Positions 10,254-21,673 are shown, counted from the first letter of the stretch. The stretch: DNA of 64,000 nucleotides from Anthoceros angustus (GCA_010909165.1 VJWM01000283.1:1-64000); one strand, 5' to 3'. A program made the numbers and translations. The notes: a model not told the origin generated them from the letters alone.

Positions 10254-12079
10254 CTAGCCTTGTCTCCAATGCTCGTGAAGTCGATCAGCATCCCCATGTC
10301 TTGAAGGGTGAACACGGGACATCAGCCAATCTCTCAGCCAATTGCTCAGCAGTGAGAGCTTGAGGCAAGAGGGACAGCTGATTCCAAGCTGGATTCTCCG
10401 GAGTCGTCCCTGGCGTGTTGTATCTGCAGCTCTCCCAAAATGGTCCTCCCCGAATAGGGATGGCTGCTCCAGTGGTAGGCGTGTTGAGATCGAGGCATGG
10501 CTGCACGTGCCCTCCGCCGGGTACAGTCCAGGAGATCCGGATGCAAATGGCGGAAGGCAACTCACGCCTACCCATGGGTGGCGGTGTTGAAAGATGCTGA
10601 TGGTGGCAACAATGAGCCACACTGCGCTTGTCGGTGGCCCATAGTCCTCCTCATCCTCGCTGTAGAACAAGGGCTTCGCATGGCAGCTCCAGGCGGGGTA
10701 GAGTCTTATCATCTGCTTGGGTGAGGCGGCAATAGACGCCTCAAGGGAGGCCACCTTCTCGGTGGTGGCAGCGACCTTGGCCTTAGCCTTGTCACGCTGT
10801 TGCTTGTTGCGTGAAATTCCCAAATTGGCAGCCCGGGGACTTGCTCCCGATGCATTGGGTGCAGCCCCCTTCTGATTTCGACGTTCCGGGTGCTTCTGAA
10901 AGCACACTGTCACAAGATGGCCAGTCTTGTGGCAATGAGAGCACACCAGTCCCTCCATAGGGCACTTGCATGCTGGTGCCAAATGTTTGGGACTCCCACA
11001 GCGGTTGCACATGGCTTCCATGGTCGCTGCAGCACCGGCCTTGGCTGGCTTGGCCTGAATGCCCTTGATGCTGAACTCCCACTCCCGGCAGTCGTCCCCT
11101 TGCTGTGAACATGGACTGGTAATGTGTAAACGCCTTGGAATGCCGGGAGGCATAGGCAGAAAAAGCAATCTCCTTGCGCTCCGCCTCCTCATGCACCTGC
11201 TCAAGAGTGTACCGGTCCCCATACTTGTCCACCAATGAGGTGACAAGCTGGAAATGGAACAAGGAGTCCCCTCCGGTACAGAAACTTCTCGGCCTCCGGT
11301 GCGTGAGCATGCCGGTCCCTTCACGCAACTTTTGCAACCTCCGAAGGTCATCATGCCTCCCTTTCTTACGCCAGCTAGCAAGCTCGGCGATTTTCTCGGC
11401 GTCTTGAGTGGAAACGCCCTCTCTAGGATCTGCATGAACTCCTCCACCGGATTGGTATACTTGGGGGTATGGATGAACTCATCCACTCCCACGGTAGTCA
11501 CTCTTTCCACAAGTCAAGCTGTGACTGGGTGGCGGCCTTGTGGGCAGATGCCATCAACAATCCCAGCTGGATGGGCAATGATTGTTGCGGCCAACTTAGC
11601 ATTGTAGGCCAGCTGCAATGCATTCTGAAAAATCGGGTTAGGAGTGGCTGCTGTGGACAACAACTCAGATTGGTGGACCTCATACAAATCCAGCGCTTCA
11701 TCTGTCAAGTAACTGGATAGCTGCTCGAACATGTACCGATGATTATACACCGTTCCATGCTTGAACTTCACTCGGCTGATCATGCTGTTGACAAACAGCT
11801 TGAAGTCCCGCAATGTTTGTGTACCTGGCCTTCCTGAAAAGCGCTCACGGAAGAGGTTCCTCCTCCCTCCATAGTGTCTCGAATCTCGATTGATCCCGGT
11901 CCAAATGGAGTTGGAAGCCGAGTATCCGAGGATGGTGAGCTTGGGGACGTCCCTCGCTGCGGAGGGCCATCCGTGTGAATGCCCTTGGGGACGGTCCCAT
12001 GATCGACTGAATCTTGGGACTGTCCCGAGAATGGCGAAACCTGGGACTGCCCTGGAAATAGCGAGCACTGGCTGGGCAC
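10254..12079 (-). pseudogene. gag: Gag with two CCHC zinc knuckles (methyltransferase gypsy element)
   Basis: Frames 12,068-11,514 and 11,510-10,254 cover capsid and nucleocapsid. The capsid part has FVNSMISRVKFKHGTVYNH and MFEQLSSYLTDEALDLYEV, a helical retrotransposon-gag pattern. The nucleocapsid has two knuckles, CNRCGSPKHLAPAC (11,009-10,968) and CSHCHKTGHLVTVC (10,943-10,902), each C-x2-C-x4-H-x4-C, which bind the RNA genome. A K/A-rich linker (QQRDKAKAKVAATTEKVASL) then leads toward the protease. At least two frameshifts occur in the capsid. The gag start is not obvious; the frame opens near 12,070 within GGGAC-rich sequence. Confidence 0.85.
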
Positions 12080-12790
12080 CTCCTCTCCTTCAATCCATCA
12101 TTGATGTGAAATCAGTGAAGGGAGACCAGCTGATTGCTGGTTCAGCAGCTGAGGGAGATGAATCAGGTCGAGTGTTGGCCTCCACGCCCCCTTGAAATTG
12201 ATGCCTCTAGGCGCTTCTTTGTGCGTATGCATCAGGCAGGTGACCGACCTTGAATGCTACGGATCTCAGCCGATAGCGTGGGCTGGTCCCATGTTCACCA
12301 GATTGCATGTCCCCATGCAAACTTGGTCAGCAAAAAGAAGATGCAATCACTGTCCAACCAAGCCAGTCTCCGCTATCCCCGTGAAGGGAATCAGTCCTGG
12401 CTGACCCTAGCAATTGGCTGATGCAAACAACGCTCCTCTTACTGGAAAAGTTCACAATGCTGGGACACAATTGAAATTGCTGTCCAGCAACTCTAGGCTT
12501 GACTGTCACGGTGAAATTGAGTCCAACAGTCTCAGCAAGGACCGATTGAAAGTAAAATCCAGGAGGATGCCTCGCTAACCAAGTGCGGTATTCTTGCTAA
12601 ATGTCAGTGCCTGCTCCTCTCCTAGGCTAGATCTGATTGCTGGAAGTGCACTCCTTCTCACAAATCTGCTGTTGAGCCCAGCTACCTAGCACATTAGAAA
12701 TTGAAAGCTGAAAAAGGGTTGTGCATCCACAGACCATGTAGCTTGGATGAGTGCCCCGCAGAAATTGCAAGACTATCCACTTGAAATTGA
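12080..12790 (-). other. 5' leader of the gypsy element, no gene seen
   Basis: Lies between the gag start and the repeats next to LTR B. Only short frames occur and none resembles a known domain. No convincing tRNA primer site could be placed against the inner edge of LTR B. Confidence 0.4.
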
Positions 12791-12799
12791 AGATTAGAG

Positions 12800-12970
12800 G
12801 TGCTTAACCGCAGGGCGCCTCAATGCCGAATGTTGAGGCGTTGGGGCGCTCAAATGCCCAATATTGAGGCGTTCGAGGCGCCTCCAGCCCAATGTGTTGG
12901 CGCGGCGCCCAATGCCCAATGTTGAGGCGTTGTTAAGGGCCTCAACGCCCAATGCCTCGCGTGACCCAGG
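12800..12970. repeat. Minisatellite of TTGAGGCG / GCCCAATG units
   Basis: Five or so imperfect units of about 30 bp combine GTTGAGGCGTT with GGCGCxxAATGCCCAAT (for example near 12,826, 12,860 and 12,915). It lies in the leader of the methyltransferase gypsy element, just inside LTR B. The words resemble the GCGCCATTGTTGGGCG repeat at 15.3-15.8 kb. Confidence 0.65.
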
Positions 12971-13091
12971 AACCCGTCGTGGGTGCTGTAGATCTCGCAA
13001 ACGCGCTGCTGTCCCGCTGTATTTGCTGGACAGCGCTTCTTGGCTGATCCTCAGCTCCCACGCTCCAGCTCCCAGCGCCCGCTCACGGGGT

Positions 13092-13871
13092 TGTTGAAGT
13101 GAAAAGCACGCATGCGTTGGCGCGCATCGATGCTGATAGAGGTAGAGGGGCCTCACACGATTGTGAGGCTGGTGGTCTGGAAATCGTGCCCACACACTGC
13201 GGATCGCCTCCCAAGGTCGATCCCAGGAAAACATCAACACATTCCACACACCAAAATTCCCAAATTGCAATGCTTCTTTCTCCTTACCTCTCGTGCACGA
13301 CTTCAACAACGCCTACAATGGGCGCCTCTCTCCTTTTTCCAGCGTCCATCTCAATCTCCACGCTCAGATTCACTTGGCGCTGGTCCCTTGCTTTCCCATG
13401 ATTCCTCTGCCAGGCACCCTTGGTGTGTGGTCATCATGGGCGCCCTTCACCTGCAGCAATTCTAGGGTACACTACGGCTAACCTAAGCCAACTCCTAGGT
13501 GTTGTTAATGAAACAACCCTAACTAAACACACACGAAAACTAATGTGAATGTGTTAGTTTGGTTGGTCAAATATCATACCCTTTAAGCAAGCGCCCTAGC
13601 CTATCTCAACAAAAGGAAAATAAGGCTAAGGTAAGTAAGTAGTAGGTCCTAAGACAGACCTCAAGTTCTTTGGGACTTAGAGTGTCTGAGGCGTTCGAAA
13701 AGTGAGTCCGGGACGCGTCGGGGCTGGGAGAGTCCCGGACGCTTGATCGGGGCCCAGGAGAGTCCGGACGTCGGATAGGAGAGTCCCGGGGCTCGGGGCT
13801 GGGAGAGTCCCGGGACCGAGCCCATCTCTAGTCACGCTGCACATCCGCGGTCTCCCAATTTGTTGTTTTCA
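13092..13871 (-). repeat. LTR B (5' LTR) of the methyltransferase gypsy element
   Basis: Begins TGTTGAAGTGAAAAGCACGC and ends TTGTTTTCA. It aligns with LTR A and LTR C and is the longest of the three (780 bp), partly because the GGGAGAGTCCCGG tandem units near 13,700-13,820 are more numerous. In the coding sense it is the 5' LTR and should hold the promoter. Confidence 0.8.
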
Positions 13872-15000
13872 CAGCTACTTCCTTCACGCTTCACATGGCG
13901 GCGACCTTCCTCTCTCTTTTCCCCTTCCTCTTATGCTCCAGCTTCAGTCCATCGCGAAGTGAAGATGTCTCAGTTCGAAGGGAGAGTGGGCGCTGCCTAA
14001 ACTGGATTTTGCCCTCTTTGGATTGTTGCCACTTGGAGGTCTCTGAACCCTATATTGGATTAACTGTCCTAAAATACCTAGCCCTGCCTAAGTTGCCTAT
14101 TTCCCTGTCCTATTTTCAGCCCCTAATTAATTACCTTCTAACTAACCCAATTCTCCCTATTTATTTATTCCCCTATTGGTGGGCATATATAGTGGATATA
14201 CCCCTATCCTAATTTTCCTTTTTAGCCGAGACGTCGATCGGCCTACGCGATGATCTACCGACCTTACCGCAGTAGTCTCGCTCCTTTCTCGACCCTCACC
14301 GGGTGGCGACCACAGTGGGTGATCTCAACCACCGCCCCTTTGGGCTACCTACCTGCCTCACCAAGAGGTCATTTTGACCCGCTTTTTCTCCCCTAAGCAT
14401 TATTTTTATCTACCCATCGTCACCTAACAACTTCAGCTCTCAGAGAATCGAAAAAGTTTCGGCATGTCTCTTCCCACTCATTTCTAGCAAAAAAAAATCA
14501 GGTCCATTCCACAACTGGCTCGTTTAGGCTGGTTGCCCAAACTTTTACGTTCCGCAGGGTGTCATTTATATGATATTTTGTTTCAAGAAGAAGAAGAAGA
14601 AGACTAGAAAGGTACAGAAAACATGCAACTATACACCTAATTTCTTTGCAACTTTCATAATTTAACTCATTCTTGAGTGTCTCTTTGTCCTAGTTTCTTT
14701 CGCATGATGTTGGTAGGATTCTACAACATTTCTTGCATATTTCCACTTTGCCAGTAAAGTTATAGCTTTACAACCATCTTGCAGGCAGCTTTCCAGTTTT
14801 TTGAGAACTCGAACATCGCTCCCGAATATTATTCTAGGCGTCAAGACTCTGTTTTGAATTCACATTGATCCGATACACTGTTTGTCATGAGGTTTCACAA
14901 AGCAGCCTATAAGGGGATGCGATTGAGCATAGAATGCAATAGGCAATGCTAGAATATTTGGCCTTGAACTAGATTATGGTTGGTTTACAACAGAGGTTTC
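13872..15000. other. No gene recognised
   Basis: Open frames at 13,895-14,212 (plus) and 14,844-14,662 (minus) show no recognisable domain. There is a short AAG repeat near 14,586-14,604, an AT-rich segment after 14,560, and a CT-rich segment at 14,090-14,220. The region may be flanking DNA between the gypsy and CACTA elements. Confidence 0.4.
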
Positions 15001-15009
15001 AAGTTGGAT

Positions 15010-15292
15010 GATGTGGCACTCTTTTGGGTACTCATTTACAACAACGGATTGATGACGTGGCTCCCACGTTGTAGATTACGTTGTAAAAGCCTTTTTTTCA
15101 AAATTTGATCTTTATTTTTCTAAAAATCTTTATTAACATCACTAATCACAAAAATATGATTGGAAGTCATTTACAATAGCATGCGATGATGTGGCTCCCT
15201 TGTTGTAGATTACGTTGTAAAAGCCTTTTTCTCAAAATTCGTTCTTTATTTCTTCAAAACTCTTTATTATTATTATTAATCACGAAAATATG
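15010..15292. repeat. Two tandem copies of a ~155-bp AT-rich unit
   Basis: Both copies include GATGACGTGGCTCCC-like and GTAGATTACGTTGTAAAAGCC, then a TTTATTT...CTTTATTA...AATCAC-AAAATATGA tail (copies near 15,030-15,160 and 15,170-15,292). The ACAAC-rich content resembles the subterminal repeats of plant CACTA transposons, and a CACTA protein remnant lies at 17.0-18.1 kb, but the link is an inference. Confidence 0.6.
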
Positions 15293-15295
15293 AGT

Positions 15296-15800
15296 GCCAT
15301 AGTTGAGCGTTGGGTGCCATTTTTATTGGGCGTTCGGCGCCATTATTGGGCGTTAATCGTGTGCCATAGTTGAGCATTGGGCGCCATTATTGGGCGTTAA
15401 TTGTGCGCCATAGTTGAGCATTGGACGCCATTATTGTTGGGTGTTGGGCGCCATTGTTCGACGTTATTTGGGCACCATTGTATGGCCAGCCATTGTTGGG
15501 CATTAGGCGCCATTGTTGGGCGTTAATTGGTTGCCATTGTTGGGCGTTATTTGGTGCCAGTTGGGCGTTAATTGGCGCCTTATTGTTGCGTTAGCCATTG
15601 TTGGGTGTTAATTGGGGCACCATTGTTGGCGTTATTTGGCGCCATTGTTGGGCGTTAATTGGCGCCATTGTTGGGCGTTGTGCTGGCAAGCCATTCTCGG
15701 GCATTAGGCGCCATTGTATGGCAAGCCATTGTCGGCGTTGGGCGCCATTGTATAGCAAGACATTGTCAGGTGCTGGGCGCCATTGTATGGCCGGTCATAT
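15296..15800. repeat. Minisatellite built on GCGCCATTGTTGGGCGTTAATTG
   Basis: About 20 imperfect units of 20-40 bp carry the words GGGCGTTAATTG, GCGCCATTGTTGGG and GTATGGCAAGCCATTGT. Order and spacing vary, so higher-order copying is likely. No coding sense is apparent: frames across it give the repetitive IVGRHC / GAIVWQ-type words expected from a repeat. Confidence 0.8.
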
Positions 15801-15889
15801 TTGTCGGGCGCAAGCACGGCACGAGCGCAGTTCTATTGCACAATATTGGAGCTCGTTTCTTCTAGGAGATGCTACCTTTTCCTTGCATA

Positions 15890-16850
15890 GAGAGCCAACA
15901 AGGGATGTTTGATGCGAGGGAGGCTACTTGCAATTGGTATTGAATAGATTGGGGCACAAGGGGTGATTTTGGGAGTGGTTTTCACTAAAACAGGTTGGGG
16001 TTAACGTTTCATCTTGGAAGGTTGATTATCTTTGTTTGTCGGAGAAAGGCTAGACAAGCTATAGCTTGGCATAGTTATCTTGCTACCATTGGCAAAAGTA
16101 CTCAAGGAAATTAGATGTTGATGACAAAGGCATTTTAAGGTGCACAAATCAATTGGGAGTATGTTCAAAAGGGGCTCATAGTTCGAGTCCGCCTCATCGT
16201 ATCGTTCGAGTTCCCATGTTCGGGCTTCACGGGTATTTGAATGAGCGTATATTAGTGAATAGATTGGGGTTTAGATTTTGATGGGGAGGTGGTGGTTCCG
16301 CCTTTTGTGGGCCATATGAAATTCTAATGCCTTCATATAGTTTGCTAATCGTCTAGTTAGCCTTGGTCGATTCGGATCTGCGGTAGTCACTCGTCTCACG
16401 GTCGAATTTACTTCGTGATTAAACTTCTCTAGGAATTCATGCTCTCATTACATTTCTTACTAACAAAGGCGGAGCATGTGCGAAAGCTCAAGGTCCTTGA
16501 ATATCTCTGAGATTACTTCAAGGATAAGTATGTCTTTGCATTGTTTCCTTGTCCCGTCTATGTACCCTTTCCTTTCATAAGGCCATTTCGAGCTCGGGAA
16601 AGGATGTTTGCTATGAGGAAGGCTAATATTTGCTTGGGTTTGGTTTGGTTTGGTTTGACTATCTTTGTCTATCCAAAGAAATTTGGACAAAGTGGGAATA
16701 GTCGAGGATGTACATGCTACTATCGTTGGCAAAAGTACAGGAAACTAGATCAACACTTTAATGACAAAGGCATTACGAATGATGAACTAGAAGTATATAT
16801 GTTCGATTATAAGGGGCTCATGGTTGAGTCCCGCACCATCGTAAAAATAA
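15890..16850. repeat. Diverged direct duplication of a ~300-bp segment
   Basis: 15,890-16,200 and 16,590-16,850 are collinear: AAGGGATGTTTG / AAAGGATGTTTG, TTATCTTTGT / CTATCTTTGT, GGCAAAAGTAC, GATGACAAAGGCATT / AATGACAAAGGCATT, and GGGGCTCATAGTTCGAGTCC / GGGGCTCATGGTTGAGTCCC followed by CATCGTA. The copies differ by substitutions and indels. The last word of copy 1 resembles a polymerase III B box, but no folded tRNA can be drawn. Confidence 0.65.
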
Positions 16851-17015
16851 TTCACACATTATAAGCAAGCCTTGTATATGTTATAATTAAGACCAAACTC
16901 AAACCCCAAGCATGGTATCACATTTGAAATTTCAAAACCTTCTAACACCGCATACATGACGTATCGCTCATTCTCAATTCCTCATCAATGTACGTAAGAT
17001 GATATCTATCGTAGC

Positions 17016-18136
17016 TCATTCGCTGTTGTCCTCATCTTTTTTTATTGTCATCCTGGTCTTCGCTTTTGTCCTCATCTTTGCTTTCATTCTCATCTTCCTT
17101 GGCATCCTCATCTTTGCTTTCATCCTCATCTTCCTTGTCATCCTCATCTTTGCTTTCATCCTCATCTTCCTTATCATCCTCATCTTTGCTTTCATCTTCA
17201 TCTTCCCTTTCGTCCACATCTTCCTCTTCTTCCTTGTCGTCCTCATCTTCCTCTTCTTCCTTGTCGGCGTCCTCGTCTTTTGATTCCATGTCCTTTTCAT
17301 TTTCGCTACCCTCCTCATCTTCCGTAGTTTCTTCATCGATATATCCTCTCTACCTGCATCCTCGTCTTCCTCATCATCCGCATCTTCCTTGTCATCCTCA
17401 TCATCACTATCACCATCATCTTCCCTGTCGTCCTCATCTTCCATGTCATCTTCATCTTCAACTACATGTCTTCCATCAAAATCGTCACATTCTACTACAC
17501 GTCTTCCACGGGCAATTGTACCAACCACAAGTTTCCAAGATTTTTTGGGTATTTTGCATAAAAAGCTCTACTCCAATTTCGGAGATACCATCGAATGGTT
17601 ATCTTTGACTTTTCTTGAGATAACGTTTTGTTTGGATTCAACATGACCATACCAGTGGAGTCATCTCTTTTCTCTCATGTCCTATCCTCATTCCAAGGGG
17701 TGTGGAACCACTTTACCTTGAGCACATTTATATTTGTGGTAACTCCAAAATCAACTTCGTAAATCCTCTCCACTGTTCCAACATACGGAAGCTGTGCTAC
17801 AATAGGTTCAGGGTCACCCTGTTTTTCAATACATAGAAATGTATATAGTTGTGTTATGATGCTATCACAAGTTTGTTTCCCAGCATCAAGATGTGCCGTC
17901 CGAATATGATGTCCATATGCCCACATCATGCTATAAGAACGCACAGATTCAAATGGCCCTCTTACAAGTGCAACCACCTCCTTTCCATATATTTCTAATG
18001 CAGTTCCCCTTTTAGATGCTGCTTCTACCTCATCAATCAACCACTCCACAAAAGGGCGATCTTTGATTTCGTTGTCATCATATACTTCTTTCAATTGCTT
18101 AGTCCACTCTGAGTTTTCTAATATCACTTTCCTCAC
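17016..18136 (-). pseudogene. CACTA transposon protein, C-terminal part (DUF4216-like) with acidic tail
   Basis: The frame 18,136-17,675 (153 residues) contains VILENSEWTKQLKEVYDD, FVEWLIDEV, YSMMWAYGHHIRT, CDSIITQ and PYVGTVERIYEVDFG followed by VLKVKWFHTPW. This order matches the region ending in DUF4216 in proteins of plant CACTA (EnSpm) transposons. Downstream, 17,528-17,016 encodes a long acidic tail of DED, KED and ESKDEDDK repeats, usual at the C-terminus of these proteins. The two frames are not continuous. No transposase catalytic region or CACTA terminal repeat was found nearby. The serine- and phenylalanine-rich plus-strand frames across the tail are antisense artefacts. Confidence 0.65.
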
Positions 18137-18939
18137 TTGACGAGGGACAGCAGTGGGCCTCCCTACGACAGCCCCATTGGTTATGCTAGCCCTTCCTACT
18201 TGCCCAAGTTCCGCCGACTTGCTGGTTTCTCATTCTCTTCCACCCATACCAGCTCTTCTTGTAGCTTCCTCCGCAATGGAAGCTGCCTTGACTCTCTCCA
18301 CGAGAGCTTCTTCACTCTTCACCGCCGTAGGGAGTGGATCCGACTCACCTCTTCCTACCACTCTCTTCCCCGGTGCTCTTGCTAGATGAACTTCTTCTTC
18401 TTCTCCTTCCTCATCTGCGTAGGACACGAGTAGGCTCCTCCATCGCTTTCCTTTTCTTCCCGTCTCTTGTTGGGGGGACTTCTCTCATGGGCTTAGGGAT
18501 TCCTGCATCCAATGATACCACTTGGAAATCCATCTTGGAAAATTCCAATTCTCGCTAATAATCCTTGAGCTCATAAATGAATCGAAATCCATTTGTGAAT
18601 GCCCTCCTTCTCCCGGATCGCCATTGATTAGAGTTGAGGCGGAAAAGCACTACACTCCCAGAGCATGGGACTAGGACAAGTCTCACACCAAAATGTCAAG
18701 ACCATCCACAAGAAACAAGGGTCGAGGTGACAATTTCTGCCAGTCTGATTGTCGCTGGCTGGCTGGGCCAATACACCTCCAATGTCATATGTCGTATGTT
18801 GTCGAATGTGGAATGGCTGCCCTCGTGTCTCGCTGCATCGCACCGTGGGTGCTCCCCGATCTGCCAAGATGCTGCCCCGCCCATCTCGCATGCTGCTTCC
18901 GGTCTCGGCCCCACGCCTCCAAAACATGCAATTCTTGGT
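18137..18939. other. No gene recognised
   Basis: A CTTC/CTCC-rich stretch at 18,230-18,420 gives a short minus-strand acidic frame (YADEEGEEEEVHLARAPG), which could be an upstream part of the CACTA protein but lacks a recognisable domain. 18,600-18,939 has no clear frame and borders LTR C. Confidence 0.35.
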
Positions 18940-19628
18940 TGTTGAAGTAAAAATCAGCGTGCTGAACAACAAAGACGCTGCTTGGATGTAGCGGGGCTCA
19001 CACGATGAGGTTCGAACCGAACACACGCTTCTGGATTGCCCTCCAAGTTCGATCTCAAGGAAAACATCAACACATTCCACACACCAAAATTCCTTAAATT
19101 GCAATGCTTCTTTCTCCTTACACGCTCTGTGCACGACTTCAACAACGCCTACAATGGGCGCCCTCCCTCCTTTTTCCAGATCCATCTCAATCTCCACTCG
19201 ATTCACTGGGCTTGGTCCGTTGCTTTCCTGATTCCCATGCCCTCGCAGACCCTTGGTGTGAGTCATCATGGGCGTCCTTCACCTGCAGCTGTTCTAGGGT
19301 ACACCTACGGCTAACCTAAGTCAACTCCTAGGTGTTGTTAATGAAACCAACCCTACTTAACAAACCTGAAAACTAATGTAAACGTATTAGTTTGGTTGTT
19401 CAAATATATATACCCTTCAAGCAACTACCCCTAGCCTAGACTAAGGTAAGTAAGTAGTAGGTCCTAAGACAGCCTCAAGTTGCGGGGACTGAGAGTGTCC
19501 TAGGACGCGTTGGGCACAGGTGAGTCCGGGGCTTGTCGGGGCCCAGGAGGAGGAGGAGTCCGACATGGATCGAAAGACCCTATCTCTAGTCACCTTGCAC
19601 ATCCGCTGTCTCTAAGCTGTTGTTTGCA
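18940..19628 (-). repeat. LTR C of the methyltransferase gypsy family
   Basis: Begins TGTTGAAGTAAAAATCAGCG and ends TTGTTTGCA. Collinear with LTRs A and B but shorter (689 bp), with fewer GC-rich GTCCGGG units near its right end. It directly abuts a truncated internal region (19,629-20,750), so it acts as the 3' LTR of a deletion derivative read on the minus strand. Confidence 0.8.
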
Positions 19629-20750
19629 TGACACTCACTCGGTGGAGGCTTGGTGCTTTGCAGCTGTGGGGTGACCGGTGCACAAATTCGAGCTTCTATC
19701 CAAGAGGACATCCCAAAGGCACGTGGCAAGCTAGTCTCGGTCACGGGGCCCATTGGCTTCATCCTCTCCACCGATCATCCATGTGTCCGAGCAGGGTCCC
19801 GGGACACCGAGACTCGGAGCATTGGGACTGTGGAAGTCCCGGGATTCTGGGACAGCCTAAAGGGTAGCCATGAGTACCTGAGGCATAGCCAATTGGACAG
19901 TATCCACTTCAATGCTGCCATGCAGATCCAAAGGAATGTAGGTGATGCGCTGTCCTCCGCTCTTCCAATCAGGGCGATAGGCAACTTGCTCGGTCCAATT
20001 GTCCACGCTAACACCTGGTGGGAACAAAAACTCCTGTCCAAGGAGAATGTCATAGTTAATTCTTTGTCATCGTGACAAAAGGGGTCAAGCACGCATCATG
20101 TCCTATAAACGGCAAATCCACATACTAAAGTGATAGACACGCGCCCAAAGTCTTTCTCCCTACAAGCAGGCTCAAGGATGCACATCTGTCACCCGCATGT
20201 TCCAAGGTGAGTCTTCCGGGAGGCGTCACCACTCCAAATGCAACTTGGCAAGGGCGTAGCCTTTTCAAGAATCACGGCTAAGCCCACATGTCAAGAGAAA
20301 CGAGCTTGGTAGTACCCATTGATCAGCACATGTCCCTCCCGATTGTCCACCATGGCATTAGAGACGAGCGGATAGCCGATTAGTAGGCTGGATCCATGGC
20401 CGATCTTGGCGGGGTGATGCTCGATGAGAAGAGCATACGCCAAGATAGCCGGAGGTGGGATTGATCTGGTATCCGAAGGTGAGGCGATCCTATCCGTGAG
20501 AGGATCGGTCCGGCTGTGCCCAAGTGGGGAATAGTCCCGACTGTTCCATGGGATAGTGACACACATGCCCCCGCCCTATGTCCTCAGAGCGATCGCCCTT
20601 GGTGGCATGATGGAATCTCTTGCCTTGTCTCCAATGCTCGTGACGTCGGCACCCATCCCCATGTCTTGGAGGGTGAACCACCGACAATAGGACCAATCTA
20701 ATCACCCAATTGCTCAGCGGTGAGAGAGCTTGAGGCAAGAGGAATCCACA
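19629..20750 (-). pseudogene. Deletion derivative of the methyltransferase gypsy element (protease region only)
   Basis: Right after LTR C the sequence matches the full copy from about 9,320 to about 10,370: shared words are ACTCACTCGGTGGAGGCTT, CACATGTCCCTCCCG and GGGGTGATGCTCGATGAGAA. Frames include LAWTIGPSKLPIAL and MVDNREGHVLINGY, that is, the protease flank and the strand before the catalytic loop. The DTG itself is garbled. Methyltransferase, RT, RNase H and integrase are missing between the LTR and this segment. The right end breaks off near 20,750 next to an unrelated plus-strand integrase fragment. Confidence 0.8.
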
Positions 20751-20759
20751 TTATTTGTT

Positions 20760-21668
20760 GAGCGGTGAGGTCTGAAATTTCTTGGAATCACGGAATCATG
20801 CTTGACAGTTTGTCTAGGGAAGGATTGTTTTCTTGAGCACTAATGTCTACGAAAGGGAGTCTTATACAAGCTTGGTTCGGATGAGAAAATTCGACGTTGT
20901 TTGAAAGCGAAGGAAGCTTCGCTTGTCACAGAAGCTCTGCATGTAGAAGAGGCTGGAGGGCATTACTCGGTGCAAATCATGGTAAAGCAGATCAAGGATG
21001 CAGGCTTTTGGTGGGCTACAATGTAGGGAGATGTGTGGGATTATGGTCGGAATTATGTGATGCATGCCAGCGGGTTGGGAGGCCAACTTTTTCGACACAG
21101 TGGCCTCTTACTTACATTCTGCTATCAGCACCGTTTGAGAAGTGGGGCATAGACTTTGTGGGTCCAATCGAGCCACCCACAAAATGGACAAGGAAACAAT
21201 ATATCTTGGTGGTTGCGGACTATTGTACAAAGATGGTGGAGGCTGAAGCAAAAAGGAAGGACGACGCACCAGCGGTAGCAAATTTTCTCTTTGAGAACAT
21301 CATGTCTGGCACTGGATGTCCTTTGAGGCAAAGTCAAATATAGGAAATTCATTATCAACTCTTCAAGAATGTTAGTCTCACCACCTACTTCAACATTTGG
21401 CATCGAAAGACGACTCCTTACAATCCCAAGGCAAATGGTTTGACGGAGAAAACAAATGGTATGATGTGTACAATCTTGACCAAGGTAATTGTAACTCACA
21501 TGTACGATTGGGACACTAAGTTACATTCAGTGTTGTGGGCCTACAAGATAGCGGAGAAAGTGACAACCAAGAAGACTCCTTATTATTTAACATATGGCAT
21601 GTCTCCTGTGATGCCCATGGAATTTGAAACCTTCAAGTTGTGACCACCTACACACATGCAGCAGATTA
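20760..21668 (+). pseudogene. Ty3/gypsy integrase fragment, split by Copia-1
   Basis: Plus-strand frames give an HHCC-like N-terminus (HVEEAGGHYS, then CDACQRVGRP at about 21,056-21,085) and a core with EKWGIDFVGPI (first catalytic Asp) and YILVVADYCTKMVEAEA (second Asp). A conserved-Glu region is suggested by LTEKTNG near 21,438, and MSPVMPMEFE lies close to the end of the domain. This is a different gypsy lineage from the methyltransferase element. It has frameshifts and stops. Copia-1 inserted just downstream (duplication at 21,669-21,673); sequence after 27,463 may be its continuation, but no domain is recognisable there. Confidence 0.75.
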
Positions 21669-21673
21669 TAAAG
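21669..21673. repeat. Target-site duplication TAAAG, left copy
   Basis: TAAAG immediately before the TG of the Copia-1 5' LTR; an identical TAAAG follows the CA of the 3' LTR at 27,459-27,463. Five base pairs is the usual copia duplication length. Confidence 0.9.

Larger units (their letters stand above)
4352..13871 (-). mobile_element. Ty3/gypsy element carrying a cytosine methyltransferase domain
   Basis: An approximately 9.5-kb minus-strand element bounded by similar direct repeats (4,352-5,071 and 13,092-13,871). In coding order it holds gag with two CCHC knuckles, retropepsin, a C5 DNA methyltransferase-like domain, reverse transcriptase, RNase H and integrase. RT before integrase places it in Ty3/gypsy. 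All frames are broken by small indels. No clear target-site duplication is visible, in line with the rearranged left flank. A third LTR and an internally deleted copy lie at 18,940-20,750. Confidence 0.85.

Noticed and set aside
16165-16200. Possible tRNA 3' half (GTTCGAGTCC)
   Set aside because: No acceptor, D or anticodon arm can be folded around it. Kept only as a B-box-like word.
17045-17608. Long plus-strand serine-rich frame
   Set aside because: It is the antisense of the acidic GAT/GAG-rich CACTA tail on the minus strand; composition alone keeps it open.
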